Positions 1 to 10,025 of a DNA stretch of 28,143 nt are shown in pieces. Position numbers and translations under genes: made by a program. Location of the stretch: positions 73,817 through 101,959 of the forward strand of contig FN648629.1 of NCBI GenBank assembly GCA_000310025.1. The letters are read 5' to 3'. The notes under the pieces are model-generated. The model was not told where the DNA came from. It did no database searches and worked only from the letters and a program-made list of their open reading frames with translations. How positions within the stretch are numbered: the stretch's first letter is position 1; each line of letters begins with the position of its first letter. The stretch is from Ectocarpus siliculosus. Lineage: Eukaryota > Sar > Phaeophyceae > Ectocarpales > Ectocarpaceae.

Positions 1-362
1 CACACATATAGGACTGTGTTTCGGTTTGATGCTTGTGAGCGAGCCTGACTCGGATACAGCGGTGTGGCCGGTAAACGTCACTCTAGTCAAGTCTAACTTG
101 TCTGTTTACGTCTCTAGGGCGAGGGGATCTGTTTACATGGGTCGCGGTGGTGCCTAACTGTTTGTCCGAGCCATGTTTGGGGCACTTAGATTTCAGCTCT
201 TTGGACCGGTTTGCACAGAGGATAGCAGCGTATCGGTCGTGTCGCTTTCTTTTCTGGCACTCGAGGCAACGTGGGGTGTTCACTCCATCCCGCAAGACTC
301 TATGTCAACAGCGTCTAGCGTCCTCTTCCCCTGCATACCGCCGTCCTGTGTGTCGTCTACAG

Positions 363-476
363 CCTGACGAGATGAAGACCGCGCTAGCCTGTATGGCCCT
401 GGTTCCGGTGCTTTCACCGGCCAAGCACTACGCCACCGCTCTCGGCGGCTCCGGGACCCCTTCTCTCGGGACGCAA
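363..476 (+). CDS. possible internal exon, unrecognised
   Basis: This is an open 38-codon segment bounded by a pyrimidine-rich stretch ending in TACAG (361-362) and a GTACCT donor-like site at 477. It is open only in the phase-0 frame; the other two frames stop within four codons. The peptide begins PDEMKTALACMALVPVLSP and is moderately hydrophobic, with no motif I recognise. It lies 300 bp upstream of a better supported exon chain (780-1808) and could be an earlier exon of that gene. However, its phase-0 end does not match the phase of the exon at 780, so an intermediate exon would be needed. The reading frame also stays open beyond 476 to about 700, so the donor may not be used. Function is unknown. 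Confidence 0.25.
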
Positions 477-779
477 GTACCTTGGCACGACGTCTTCGGC
501 TGCTCGGAGTATCTTTTTTATGACATGGCGAGTTGGGCATGTGCTGAGAGCGTTTCCGAGCCGAAGTTTGGCGTGACGATGGTCTGTTTTGGTCCCTCCG
601 AATATTCAGGCTCCTGGCCCGGTTTGAGTTCCAATATTCGCCTTCTCTACCTTAGTTCGCTGGCATTTGCTTGCTGCGACTCGTATTGCTCGTGTGTTTT
701 TTGACACGGTTGCTCCGCCTCGTCGAGACATGTGTGTAGTCCGGGTTGTCTCGGCCTCCGGGTGACTTGATAGAAGCAG

Positions 780-1808
780 ATCCAAGTCACTTTGGGGAGA
801 TCGCCGCACTGGTCACTATCGCCTTCAGACTTGTAGCCAAACTATCCGTGGAACAGAGCCTTCGCCCGAAATCAAAGCTGCTCCTTCCCGACGTTGTCTT
901 CAGGCATTTTGTACTGTAGCAAAACGGACGTGGTGTCGTTATTAGGTCTCCAGTGCTTTGCTGTACTTTGTGCCCGGTTGTTCGGTCGTTTGGCGAGGTT
1001 ATCGTTTGGGTCATCCATCCCACCCTTCTCTCCCGTGGATGAAACTGGTCGCAGGTCATTCTCCCCCTCGCCAAGGAGTTTCTGGACGAGATTGGCGCGC
1101 AGCTCGCGTCAGCGGTTAGCGTCTACCGGCAATCCCAGGGAGGGGATGACTCCGAGTCCGACGAGGATGACGGCACCGAAGACCCACCGGGCTTCAGCAC
1201 CCGTCGCACCATCCGGGAGCTGATTAAGACGAAGGGAAAGCTTCCCCCGGGGGGCGGCGACAAGCACCACAAGGCCTTCCGCGCGCGGTAAGACTCCCTC
1301 GAACCTTGTTGCCTCTGTACACTTTTCGTAGTCTTTGGTGAGCAAGTGCGTGTTGACACTCGTGGTAGCGGACGGTTATCACGAGGTAGTTTTTAAGTCG
1401 TGTATGTCCTGAGCCTTCATCCAAGGGTGCAGCGGTGCAGCAACCGCGGACTTGTCCTTCCGCAACTAGATTTTTCGGCTCAGCATTCTTACCGCTGACT
1501 CTTCTTCGGTTGCCTCGCCCAACCCATATGCATCACAGGTTTAAGGTCATTATGCTCGACTTAGTCCAGGAAGCTCGGGGCGAACTTCCGGCAGCTAACG
1601 AATGCTCGCTGGAAGTCGCCGAGGATTTTTTTTTCCTTACAACTACACCAACGGCGTTCTGGGTGGCGACGACGCTGGCGGTGACGCTGGCGGCGTCGAC
1701 AAGGAGAGCAGCGATGAAGGGTCCGTCCAGAACGACCAGGAAAACGCCGACATCGAGTCGGAGTACGAGGAAGGGACGGGTGCCGGCGACACTGAGACGG
1801 AGGACTAG
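780..1808 (+). CDS. 3' part of an unrecognised spliced gene with acidic tail; possible T9 frameshift
   Basis: Three open segments join in compatible phase. Exon a is 780-910 (after TAGAAGCAG; donor GTACTG). Exon b is 1055-1287 (after a pyrimidine tract and GTCGCAG; donor GTAAGA, phase 2). Exon c is 1570-1808 (after TAGTCCAG), ending at TAG. Exon a encodes a hydrophobic, possibly helical stretch (SHFGEIAALVTIAFRLVAKL). Exon b encodes LAKEFLDEIGAQLASAV, then an acidic patch DDSESDEDDGTED, then a basic stretch. Exon c starts KLGANFRQLTNARWKSPR and ends in a 50-residue acidic tail. The head and tail of exon c are in different frames, and the switch falls at the run of nine T at 1626-1634, so this is either a real frameshift or a homopolymer error. 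If exon b is not spliced at 1288, it stops at TAA 1289. I do not recognise the family, and the 5' end is not resolved. Confidence 0.45.
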
Positions 1809-4017
1809 AAGATTCATCTAGGCGAGAACCGATGTTGTCTTGTGCAGTGCATCCTGTTCGTTCAACTTGTTTTTCCACAGTGGCTGTAAAAAGATACGTA
1901 GGGTGTCTCGAGGTGTCTCAAGGCTAGGAGGTTGGGTATGTGCATTCGTTGGCGATTATTTGCTTCGCAACGACCTTTAGTTCAGTGTATTCCAACTCTT
2001 CAATTTCGCGAGACAAGAATAATCCTTTGGAGCTTCTTTGGAGCTTTTGGGTGGCTGACGACCAGTTATTGACAGTACTGTACCCTTTAGTATGCTACAT
2101 ATGTAACACATTTCCACTGGAGTATGTTTGAACTTCCCGAGTTCTTTGGTAGCCCAAGGCCAAGCCCTTAATCGACACTTTTGTTCACGGTAATCGGCAG
2201 ACCGTCTGTAAAACCCTGTCGTTTCTACTCAAAACCAAATGGGCCGATCGATGACACCGTCCCCGGTTTGCTTGTTTTAAACTGCCTGTATGTTTTTCAG
2301 TCACGACAACGGCGTGGCGAACATCTTCTTCAAAAGGCCGGCGAGACGACCGGCGTGTGTTTCTTCGGTTCTCTGGCATCGGTCTGGCGCTACCGTCGCG
2401 GCACTTTTTTTCGACGGGTGGGGAAGGGGAGCATGTATACGCCCTATGCTTTTTGTGTTTTCGGTCAATATCCAGACTAATTCGTATGTGCGGACGGAAT
2501 GGGTGTTGACGATGGCCTGCGCCGTTGCTTGTTTGCGTTGCGGAAAGTCCAATTGTTCGGGTGGTACAGGTTGGTCGGGATTTTGTGTGGAGCCTGGGTG
2601 AGTTGGGGAAAAGTGGGCCAGGGAGGGCGGCTGTGGGGGGGGGGCTGCAGCTTTAAGGTTGTTCACGGTTGTTGAAAGCTTCAACCTCGGGCGTTGACTT
2701 GAAGCCCGCGTTAGCGACCGCCGTTTTTTTCGATTCGCTGGCATCTGTGAAATGCTCACACGTCGCCGAAGGGGCACGATTGAGGTCGTTTTGTCAAGGC
2801 CAACTGCTGTGTTTTATTTTTTTTCTTGGGTAGTCGGTCAATCTCCGGACCGTATAGTATATGCGGAGAAGTTTCTACGGGGGCTTGTTTCCTCACTCGT
2901 ACCGACTTTGGTAAAATTAACTTTTGTTCTTCTCTTGGCTTCCTTGGTGCAATTGCTTGTGTGTGCGGGAGGTCGAGAAGTGGTGAGCCGGTCGAAAAAC
3001 TTGTGTGGAGCCGCTCATGGCTGTGTGGGGCTAGGTATGCATATTATTTTTTTTGTACGTCATCACGGTTCTTTGTTCGGGAAGCCGCGGCCATCTTGTC
3101 CGCCCTCGTTCCGCCGTAATTATCTCGCGGTACACGTACAATCTTTTTTGCGTCGTGCGTGCCCTAAACGAAGCACGGGCCACGATTGTGGTTGCTGGGA
3201 CCTTGGTTTGAGGCGTCGTTTATTTGTGTCTGCAGAATAGGCTACTATTGTATAGTTTGTTTTTTGCCGGGGTGTCACGCGCTCACCACGGTGTTGACGC
3301 ACGGGAACCTGCATAGGTGCAACTACGCGCTAACGGGTTAACGACCGACGAATTAATACGAAAGAACGCAAACCTGGTACTTGTTATTCGGCTGCGAACG
3401 TTTGTCCCGAGGGGCAGAACAACGTTGCATGATGAGAGGGCACAATGTGGCGACGTTGTGAGCCAAGGCTTTCTCTAACCCACGAGGTTATGCTGTGTGT
3501 GCTTACCTGACCCGGCCAGGTTATGCCACCGGGGTCAGCAACCTGAGACGTTGTATTAACTGAAAATAGAGTGCTTTTTTTTCGGCATTGTACAATGGTG
3601 CATACCGTAGTGCACCTGGGCCACCTGTGTACGTACGGCTGAATTTGTTGGGAAGGGGTTGCCGGCTAGTTGCATGCTTGATGGGTGTGGTACGCGGGCG
3701 CTTTCGGCGTTGGTAGTTGGTCATGCAGTTTCAGGGCTGCAAATAATGATATACGTGAGGAAAGGTCGGGGGACTCTCACAGCTGATACAATACGAGATG
3801 GTTGTGTGGCGTCCTTTTGGGGCGAAGAGGGGGAGCGGACCTTGTCACATTGGCCTGTGAGATGGGCTTTGGGTAACGCTCTCTGCCTTGGTGTATCACC
3901 CTTACATAGTGAAGGTTCAAGGTATGTGGCGAGGCTAACGCGCAAGGTCCATGTGTTTTTTCCGTGGTATGAGCCGCGGGGGTGCACCCGACAAAAGGGC
4001 GGAGAATTTATTTTCTG
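1809..4017. other. no recognised gene; weak diverged duplication
   Basis: I see no convincing coding exon here. Open frames exist (for example 2752-3240 on the plus strand) but their translations look like translated low-complexity T/G-rich DNA. Two stretches about 363 bp apart (near 2376 and 2739) share an ordered series of short matches: CTGGCATC, a T-rich block, then GGTCAAT-TCC followed by ATGTGCGGA or ATATGCGGA. This suggests an old, strongly diverged tandem duplication covering roughly 2300-3060. Confidence 0.35.
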
Positions 4018-4043
4018 TAGGGTTAGGGTTAGGGTTAGGGTTA
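4018..4043 (+). repeat. interstitial telomere-like tract (TTAGGG)n
   Basis: The tract is TAGGG followed by three perfect TTAGGG units and a final TTA, 26 bp in total. TTAGGG is the telomere repeat of animals, fungi and several stramenopiles. Here it sits inside the window, about 220 bp upstream of a satellite array, so it is either an interstitial remnant or part of subtelomeric DNA. Confidence 0.9.
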
Positions 4044-4259
4044 CGTTGAACCTTTCTACACGCATTTGTATTGTCAGCCACTGGCCCCTATGGCGTGTGC
4101 TAAGTTCGTACGTAGTCGTACATAGGAATGGCTGGGTTGATTCGCATACTGCAACGTATAGCTCTGCATAAAATGTATGTTTCGTACCGTGGGGGATGTA
4201 TGCGACGGGTGGACTGTGATGATTCAGGGTCGACCAAAGTCTTCTTCAGCGTGACGCTG

Positions 4260-5105
4260 TCCAGGGTTTTATTCATGACCAATGTACAGGGTTCGACTGC
4301 ATCGACCTTATTAAGGTGGCCACATTGTTACGGCCCCACAGGGTTGAGTGATGACAAACATGTGCAAGGTCGAGGGTAGGAACCTTGGCCAGGGTTCTAC
4401 CCATAACCATGTGCAGGGTAGGACCCGTGATCATGGACAGGGTTCGACGGCATCGACCTTATTAAGGTGGCCACATTCTTACAGCCCCACAGGGTCGAGT
4501 GATGACGAACATGTGCAAGGTCGAGGGTAGGAACCTTGCACAACGTTCTACCCATAACCATGTGCAGGGTAGGCCCCGTGATCACATGGACAGGGTTCGA
4601 CTGCATCGACCTTATTAAGGTGGCCACATTCTTACAGCCCCACAGGGTCGAGTGATGACGAACATGTGCAAGGTCGAGGGTAAGAACCTTGGACAACGTT
4701 CTACCCATAACCATGCACAGGGTACGCCCCGTGATCATGGACAGGGTTCGACTGCATCGACCTTATTTAGGTGGCCACATTCTTACAGCCCCACAGGGTC
4801 GAGGGTAAGAACCTTGGACAACGTTCTACCCATAACCATGCACAGGGTACGCCCCGTGATCGTGGACAGGGTTCGACTGCATCGACCTTATTAAGTGGCC
4901 ACATTCTTACAGCCCCACAGGGTCGAGTGATCACAACCACATGTGCAAGGTCGAGGGTAAGAACCTTGGCCAGGTTTCTACCCTTAATCATGTACAGGGT
5001 AGGGACCTATGATCATGTACAGGGTACCAGTGCATGGACCTTATTAAACTGGCCACATGCTTACGGGCCACAGGGTGTTCTGGGACGGGACCCTGTGCAA
5101 GGGCA
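4260..5105. repeat. ~152-bp tandem satellite, five to six copies
   Basis: The anchor CAGGGTTCGACTGCATCG recurs at 4287, 4438, 4591, 4742, 4867 and (degenerate) 5020. The spacings are 151, 153, 151, 125 and 153 bp. The short unit has lost about 26 bp around the GTGATGACGAACATG segment. Each unit carries the palindrome CCTTATTAAGG and motifs such as ACCTTGGCCAGGGTTCTACCC. Neighbouring units are nearly identical; the outermost units are more diverged. Long open frames run through the array on both strands only because the period is close to a multiple of three. Confidence 0.95.
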
Positions 5106-5228
5106 CAATGGCCACGGGTGTGCCGGGGGCGGGGGCGGGTACGACCTTCGCGTTGTCGGCCTTAGCGAACGTGACTGGCTAACTATCTCGTACATTCACC
5201 GAGCCTGCCAGTCGAAGTGCTCAGAGCA

Positions 5229-5450
5229 CCTTGGCAATCTCACGCTCGCGAACTAGCCTTGCCAAACACATCGTAGGCAATGAGCCTTGCCAATCGCACG
5301 TTCCCGAACTAGCCTTGCCAATCTCAAGTTCGAAAACGACCTTGCCAATCGCCAATTGCACGCTGGCTATAACTAGCCTTGCCAATCTCACGTACGCGAA
5401 CGACCTTGGCAAGCACATCGTAGGCAATGAGTTTGCCAAACCGTTTTTCT
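5229..5450. repeat. 28-bp tandem repeat, about eight units
   Basis: The block CCTTGCCAA (or CCTTGGCAA) recurs at 5229, 5257, 5285, 5313, 5340, 5377, 5404 and, as TTTGCCAA, 5432. The spacing is 27-28 bp, with one longer unit of 37 bp. Two unit types alternate irregularly: one contains CACATCGTAGGCAATGAG and the other contains CTCACGCTCGCGAACTAG or a variant. The units abut, with no unique spacers between them. Confidence 0.9.
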
Positions 5451-5530
5451 GTCAGGGGTTGCCAAGGATGGTGAAGGGACGGAGGTTGGACAACCCAACG
5501 GACTCTCCAGGGGCTCGACCTTGCAAATGA

Positions 5531-5542
5531 CCCCCCCCCCCC
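5531..5542 (+). repeat. C12 homopolymer
   Basis: This is a run of 12 C immediately downstream of the 28-bp repeat block. Its length may be unreliable in assembly. Confidence 0.9.
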
Positions 5543-5619
5543 ATTGCCGAAAAATCCCCCAAGGGGGTCCCACCTCCCCCTATGTATCGGTACCCCGGTG
5601 AGTTCATTTCTCCACGTTC

Positions 5620-5850
5620 TTGCCATTTTGTGGTTGCCGCGCGAAGTGCAGGACTCCTCGGAACATCCTCCGCATCGTACCACTGTTGTACTGCAATAAG
5701 TTGGAGTGGTGGGAGTGACGACTGGTGCGGTATGGACAATTTCCACACACTCCTACCGGTCCTGGGGTGTCGATTGGAGTCTCGTAGGTCCACATACAGC
5801 CAAGTGGTCCTCAAGTCGTTGAAGAAGCCTGCCTGCAAAAATAGCGACAG
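5620..5850 (+). repeat. dispersed repeat family, copy 1
   Basis: The copy shares an ordered set of blocks with 11365-11600: GGTTGCCGCGC, CTCCTCGG, ATCGTA, CACTCCTACCGGT, GTGTCGATTGGAGTCT, GGTCCA and GCCTGCAA. The two align over roughly 230 bp at clearly reduced identity. No conserved protein frame is kept between copies, so this looks like an old non-coding repeat. Confidence 0.65.
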
Positions 5851-6086
5851 GGTCTTCTATTTTTCCCACTTCACGTATTTCGGTTTCTGGATGTGTGGCG
5901 GGCCTACATACCGCATCTCTTACCATACCCTTTTTTTCTCTCCCACCAAACGATCCGCACATAATCTGCTTCGTGTGCATCGTGCCATCCGGGTCCCATC
6001 CCTCCGCCTTGCCTTTCGCCACAGCGTTATTTGAAATCAACCTTACCGTATTGTTCCTTCCCTTCTTTGCTCAATCGCCACTGCAG

Positions 6087-6563
6087 GTGCTTGAAGAAGT
6101 ACTCATGTGTGACGGAGACACGTTCGTCGGTTTCGACGGTGACTACCAGAAGACCAGAGCTTCGTATATACTTGACACTAGGTTTCTTGCCACCGTTGAA
6201 AAGAAACGGTGGTCTAACCAGACCAGGTGGGGGTACCATGTGGTCGCCCTTACGGCCAACATGGACATCGTCACACGTGCACAACAGCTTCAGCCGGCTG
6301 CGTCCGACACCATTGACCTGTCGGGTTCTTCTTCGTCCGGACCGACCACCCCCAACACCAATGCCTCTTCCCCCTCGTCTTCCGGGCGATCCCCGAAGCG
6401 TCGTCGTCGCCTGCCTGTCGACGACGACACCGCCAGTGATGACAGTAGCAGCGACGACGCCAGCAACGACGATGCCCTTGTCAGCAGCGACAACATCGAC
6501 GACGACGACGACAGCGACAACAGCGACGACAGCAACGACAGCAGCGGCGGAGACGACAACTGA
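6087..6563 (+). CDS. terminal exon of an unrecognised protein with basic patch and Asp/Ser tail
   Basis: The exon is open from a strong acceptor (long pyrimidine tract from about 6048, CTGCAG ending at 6086) to TGA at 6561-6563, giving about 158 codons. The first ~70 residues are globular-looking (start VLEEVLMCDGDTFVGFDGDY, later VEKKRWSNQTRWGYHVVALT). A Ser/Pro/Thr-rich linker follows, then a basic cluster SPKRRRRLP that could act as a nuclear localisation signal. The last 60 residues are almost only Asp, Ser and Asn. The same frame stays open back to an ATG at 5895, but 5895-6086 looks like intron: its translation is hydrophobic and the pyrimidine tract lies inside it. I did not find the upstream exons. 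The acidic tail resembles those of chromatin or transposase-associated proteins, but I do not recognise the family. The Asp/Ser repeat also creates long shadow frames on both strands. Confidence 0.5.
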   Translation: MLEEVLMCDGDTFVGFDGDYQKTRASYILDTRFLATVEKKRWSNQTRWGYHVVALTANMDIVTRAQQLQPAASDTIDLSGSSSSGPTTPNTNASSPSSSGRSPKRRRRLPVDDDTASDDSSSDDASNDDALVSSDNIDDDDDSDNSDDSNDSSGGDDN

Positions 6564-6824
6564 ATCTGCGACCCTGACTTTCCCCTTCCACCGGCCGCGG
6601 TGTGCGTTTTCGTGCTTGGGGGTTACACCAAATGCCTTGCGAGAGGTACATAGCCTGCATTCCATTATGCGCTCTTGTATGCACCATTCCCCATTTTCTC
6701 AACAACGTTTTCCTTGGTCGGGGATCTCGGGACCTGGTTGTATGTCTTCCGTTTGCCGGCATTATTTTCTACCATTCTGTCTCTATCGTTTTGACCTACC
6801 GGTCACGATCCACGGGGGGAATTG

Positions 6825-8295
6825 TTTTTCGGCCTCTTTCCCTCTTTCCCTCTTTTGCACTTTTGCGGTTGAGACCTCCATCGTCACTTGCGTCGTGGTG
6901 CATTCAACCATCTTGTCCGGCTTTCAAACTTTTCCTTGATAAGTCTCCGTGTGTCCTTTTCCGCACATGAGTAATATGCGGTTATTACCTTTTCTTTCGC
7001 TTCCACGATGGGTCTTTTATCACCCCGTCTTGCATTTCTGCGGACCTGCGTTATCAAGAAGGATTGGGTTCAAGTCCGACTTGTTTCCCCCCTTCGCTGC
7101 CTTTCTCTATCTTTCATTACGTACTACATGTGTGCCGTTTCATCGGCGTCGGACTCCTCCATACTTGTGGATTACCTGTTGCAGATAAAGGGAGTCCCTT
7201 CATTCTGAGAGAACCATACGTCGGCATCCGGCCTTTATATGTTTTTTATGCATTCTTCTCCTTGTCGAGTCTTGCCGTTACAATTTCCATCGTCGCTTGG
7301 GCGTTTGTGTTTTCAGACCTTCTCGACCGACCTTCAAACTTCTTCCTCATGAGTCTCCGTGTCACTTTTTCTGCGCTTGAGTCACATGTAGTTATGACCT
7401 GCGCTTTGACTTTCACGATGGGTATTTCACCCCGTCTTGCATTGGTGAGTACGTGTGTTATATAGAGGAGCGTTCAAGTCCTACTTTTCCCCCCTTGCGT
7501 TTCCTTCCCCTATCCTTCTTTGCGTGTCGCAACTGGGTGAGTCCTCGTCGTCGGCCTCCTCGATACTTGTGCATTACTTGTTGGAAATTGTGGGAATCCC
7601 TTCCCTTCATTCCGAGAGAGCCATAGGTCGGCATCCGACCTTTTCATTTCAATTTGCATAGTTCCCCTCGTCATGTTTGCCGTTACGATTACCATCGGTG
7701 CTTAAGCGCGTATGTCTTCAATCTTCTTAGCCGGCCTTCCGACTCCTCCCTGATAAGTCTCCGTGTCAGCTTCTCCGCGCGTGAATCATGTCCAGTTATG
7801 ACCTTCGCTTTGACTTTCACAATGGGTATTTTACCTCCGGGTCTTGCATTTCTACTGTAGTGTAGGTACCTGCGTTTTGAGGAAGGACTGCGTTCAAGTA
7901 CCAATTTTTTCCCCTTGCGTTTCCTTCCCCTGTACCTCTTCGCGTACCACATGTGTGTCCTTCATCGTCGTCGGCTCCATACTTCTGGATTGCCTCTTGG
8001 AAATTCTGGGAATCCCTCCATTCCAAGACAGCCATAGGTCGGCATCCGGCATTTTCTTTTTTTGTATGCATTTTTCTTCTTGTGCACTTTTTCCGTTGCG
8101 CTTGCCATCGTCCCTTAATTACATGTTTGTGTCTTCAAACTTTCGCAGCCGGCCTTGAAACTCTTCTTCATGAGCCTCCGTGGTAACTTCTCCGCGCACG
8201 GGTTATATGTAGTTATGTCCTACGCTTCGACCTTCATGATGGGTATTTTACCTCCCCGTCTTGCATTCGTGAATACCTGCGTCATACAGAAGGTC
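6825..8295 (+). repeat. ~410-bp tandem array, about 3.5 units
   Basis: The anchor (C)CCGTCTTGCATT, or its variant GGGTCTTGCATT, recurs at 7024, 7431, 7837 and 8254, spacing 407, 406 and 417 bp. Each unit contains in order AGTCTCCGTG, TATGACCT, CACGATGGGTATTTTACC, CCGTCTTGCATT, a pyrimidine-rich block, ATACTTGTGGATTAC, ATTCCGAGAGAGCCATAGG and TCGGCATCCGGCC. Units are diverged and contain many indels. Small open frames inside each unit are not conserved between units, so I do not call genes here. The array runs directly into the hairpin-ended tail at 8296-8707. Confidence 0.85.
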
Positions 8296-8707
8296 GTTCC
8301 ACGACGCAAACATCGACGTCTCTTTTTTCTTTTCTTCCCTTCGCACTCCTTCCTTCCGGCACTTCTCACACCAACTTCGAACGTGGGGTGCAATTTCCTC
8401 TCTTCGTACCTTTCTTGTCGGCAATCTCCATCATAATGTGCATAATGTGTACTTCGGTTTTTCGGCTTTACAATTTCCGATAGATAGACCAGACTATGGA
8501 CTCACACATCCCTTCCCCCTCCGCAGGACCGCGCGCTCGTCGAGTGCCGAAAATTCTTCACAAATTCCTTACCTCTCCACTTCTTCCCCCTACAAATCCT
8601 CTACCCTTCTTCTTCTTCTTTGCTTCCCCACGGACACTCACCACCATCGGGCCGGGATGTTGGCCCCCAGGCCCATTGGGGGGCGGGGGGCCAATCCTTA
8701 ACCCTAG
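8296..8707 (+). mobile_element. Helitron-like 3' terminal region, copy 1
   Basis: This segment is shared with 12733-13021, starting at CGTTCCACGACGCAAAC and ending at the same base. Its end has a perfect 9-bp stem, TTGGCCCCC (8660-8668) with GGGGGCCAA (8686-8694), then nine bases, then CTAG at 8704-8707 followed by T. A GC-rich hairpin about 10 bp before a CTRR end, inserted before a T, is the standard 3' architecture of Helitron rolling-circle transposons. No Rep/helicase gene is visible, so this would be a non-autonomous element. I did not find a convincing 5' TC terminus. Confidence 0.55.
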
Positions 8708-9032
8708 TTGTGTGTATTCGTCCTACCATTTTGGCGACAGTCCCCCTCACATGATGGTGACACGTAGGTAAATTTAGCAGTTATATCACCTATCGAGAAC
8801 AACGGCATAAACCACCGCCGGTGCTGCAGGGTAACAACATTGTTGGTTGAGCTTGGCGGTGGTGGTCATCATCGCGGTAACCGGTGTTCCCGAGATAGGT
8901 ACAAAAAATACTGAACCCACAGCAGCACCAGTCGAATGGGATGTGTTGAAGTCTATACAGCAGTGAGTGAGTGCAAGCACTACCGTGTGCAAGGAGGTTG
9001 CATGATATATATCACCGTCTGAACCGGTCTTG
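8708..9032. other. no gene; short hairpin
   Basis: No gene is recognised. An imperfect inverted repeat around 8812-8868 has ACCACCGCC and GGCGGTGGT arms flanking an AACAACATTGTT palindrome. It may be a remnant of a small element. Confidence 0.4.
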
Positions 9033-9098
9033 GTCGTGGAGTAATCGAGCTTTGAAAACCGGTCCAGGGTGTGTGTGTGTTAACTTGTGCAACGTCGG
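9033..9098 (-). mobile_element. solo end of the TA-flanked MITE family
   Basis: Reads as the reverse complement of the left arm of the element at 12301-12517. It shares GTCGTGGAGTAATCGAGC, TTTGAAAA, CGGTCCAGGG, the GTGTGT block and CTTGTG, and ends in CGG followed by TA (9099-9100). The matching opposite arm is not found about 217 bp away, so this is a truncated or diverged copy. Confidence 0.6.
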
Positions 9099-9589
9099 TA
9101 CTCCTGCTCGTGGGCTGAAGGATGGATACCCCTCAGCCTGAATGCGGCTGAACACACATGACCTGGGACCTCGAGGGGGTGTCATAGCAGAGGCCACCGA
9201 GCTATTACACTGTTGTACCATATCCGGTAGGAATATATGCTGAAAACTCACGTGTCTCCCAAGCAAGGCTCGCTTGTGACTGAAGCGGGGCAGAGCAGCA
9301 GCAAGCGGCACCAACAAGATGTAGCGTAGTTGTACACAGCAGACATGAAGAGAAAAAAAACAAAAACAGTGGGCAGACGGACACACATACATACCGAGAG
9401 AGCGGGTACCGGCAGGGCCACCAATCAATAACACTGGCAGGTGTTTGTTGATGAAGATCTTGACAGTCTGTGGTATGTCTGTAGTGTGTGGTACATCGTT
9501 AACCTGCTGCTGGGATGGTACACGTTCGTGTGGCGAACAGCTGTGCCTCCTTAAAAAAAAACAATCCTTGCCATCTGCGCTCCTCTGTG

Positions 9590-10025
9590 TGATTTTTGAT
9601 TCGCCGTCTGCAGGCCTTCGTACCCATCCGTACTGCCTGCATCTCCCTTCTGATCTACCCAAACGCGTCTCAGTTGGGACGTGGGTTACATTAGGGCTAA
9701 CGACAAGGTCCGTCGTGTTGCGTGTTGACCCTCTCTCCGTGTGTGTTGGGCGTGTTGGCGGCTGGCGGAGCTGGCGGTGACTCTTTCTTGGTGAGCTGTC
9801 CTTCCTGCGTGATTTTTTGCAATTTTGCTGCATACCCCGCTTGCTGCCCTCGGTCCTACTGCCGGCTTCTTCCCACTGATCCACCCAACCACGTGCCACG
9901 TGTAGCTGAGTTGGGACATGTGTCATGTGAGGGGTAGTGACAAGTTCCGTCGTGTTGTGTGTTTGAGTCTCTCTCCGTGTGTGTTGGGTGTGTTGGTGGC
10001 TGGCGGAGCTGGTGGTGGCTATTTG
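9590..10025 (+). repeat. two-copy diverged tandem duplication, ~220-bp unit
   Basis: Positions ~9590-9780 and ~9808-10022 share, in order, GTGTGATTTTT (or GCGTGATTTTTT), CTTCTGATCTACCCAA / CCACTGATCCACCCAA, GAGTTGGGAC, ACAAG-TCCGTCGTGTTG, CTCTCTCCGTGTGTGTTGGG and GGCTGGCGGAGCTGG. The long minus-strand open frame across this region (9012-10046) simply translates the duplication twice and is not convincing as a gene. Confidence 0.75.

Noticed and set aside
83-295. Minus-strand frame with CLEC and CPKH motifs resembling a zinc finger
   Set aside because: The cysteine spacing does not match a known finger, the frame is short, and no splice or start support is seen.
4397-5256. Open frames on both strands through 4.4-5.3 kb
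   Set aside because: They follow the satellite period, which is close to a multiple of three, and repeat the same peptide.
5229-5450. Short regular repeat resembling a CRISPR array
   Set aside because: Units of 27-28 bp abut directly, with no unique spacers, vary between units, and lie in eukaryotic DNA with no cas genes.
6027-6939. Long open frames on both strands overlapping the acidic-tail exon
   Set aside because: They are shadows of the Asp/Ser codon repeats, reading as Thr/Ala or Val/Ala runs, and have no splice support.
7008-8186. Several small plus-strand open frames in the 7-8 kb array
   Set aside because: They recur as different, shifted frames in each repeat unit, so no coding frame is conserved.
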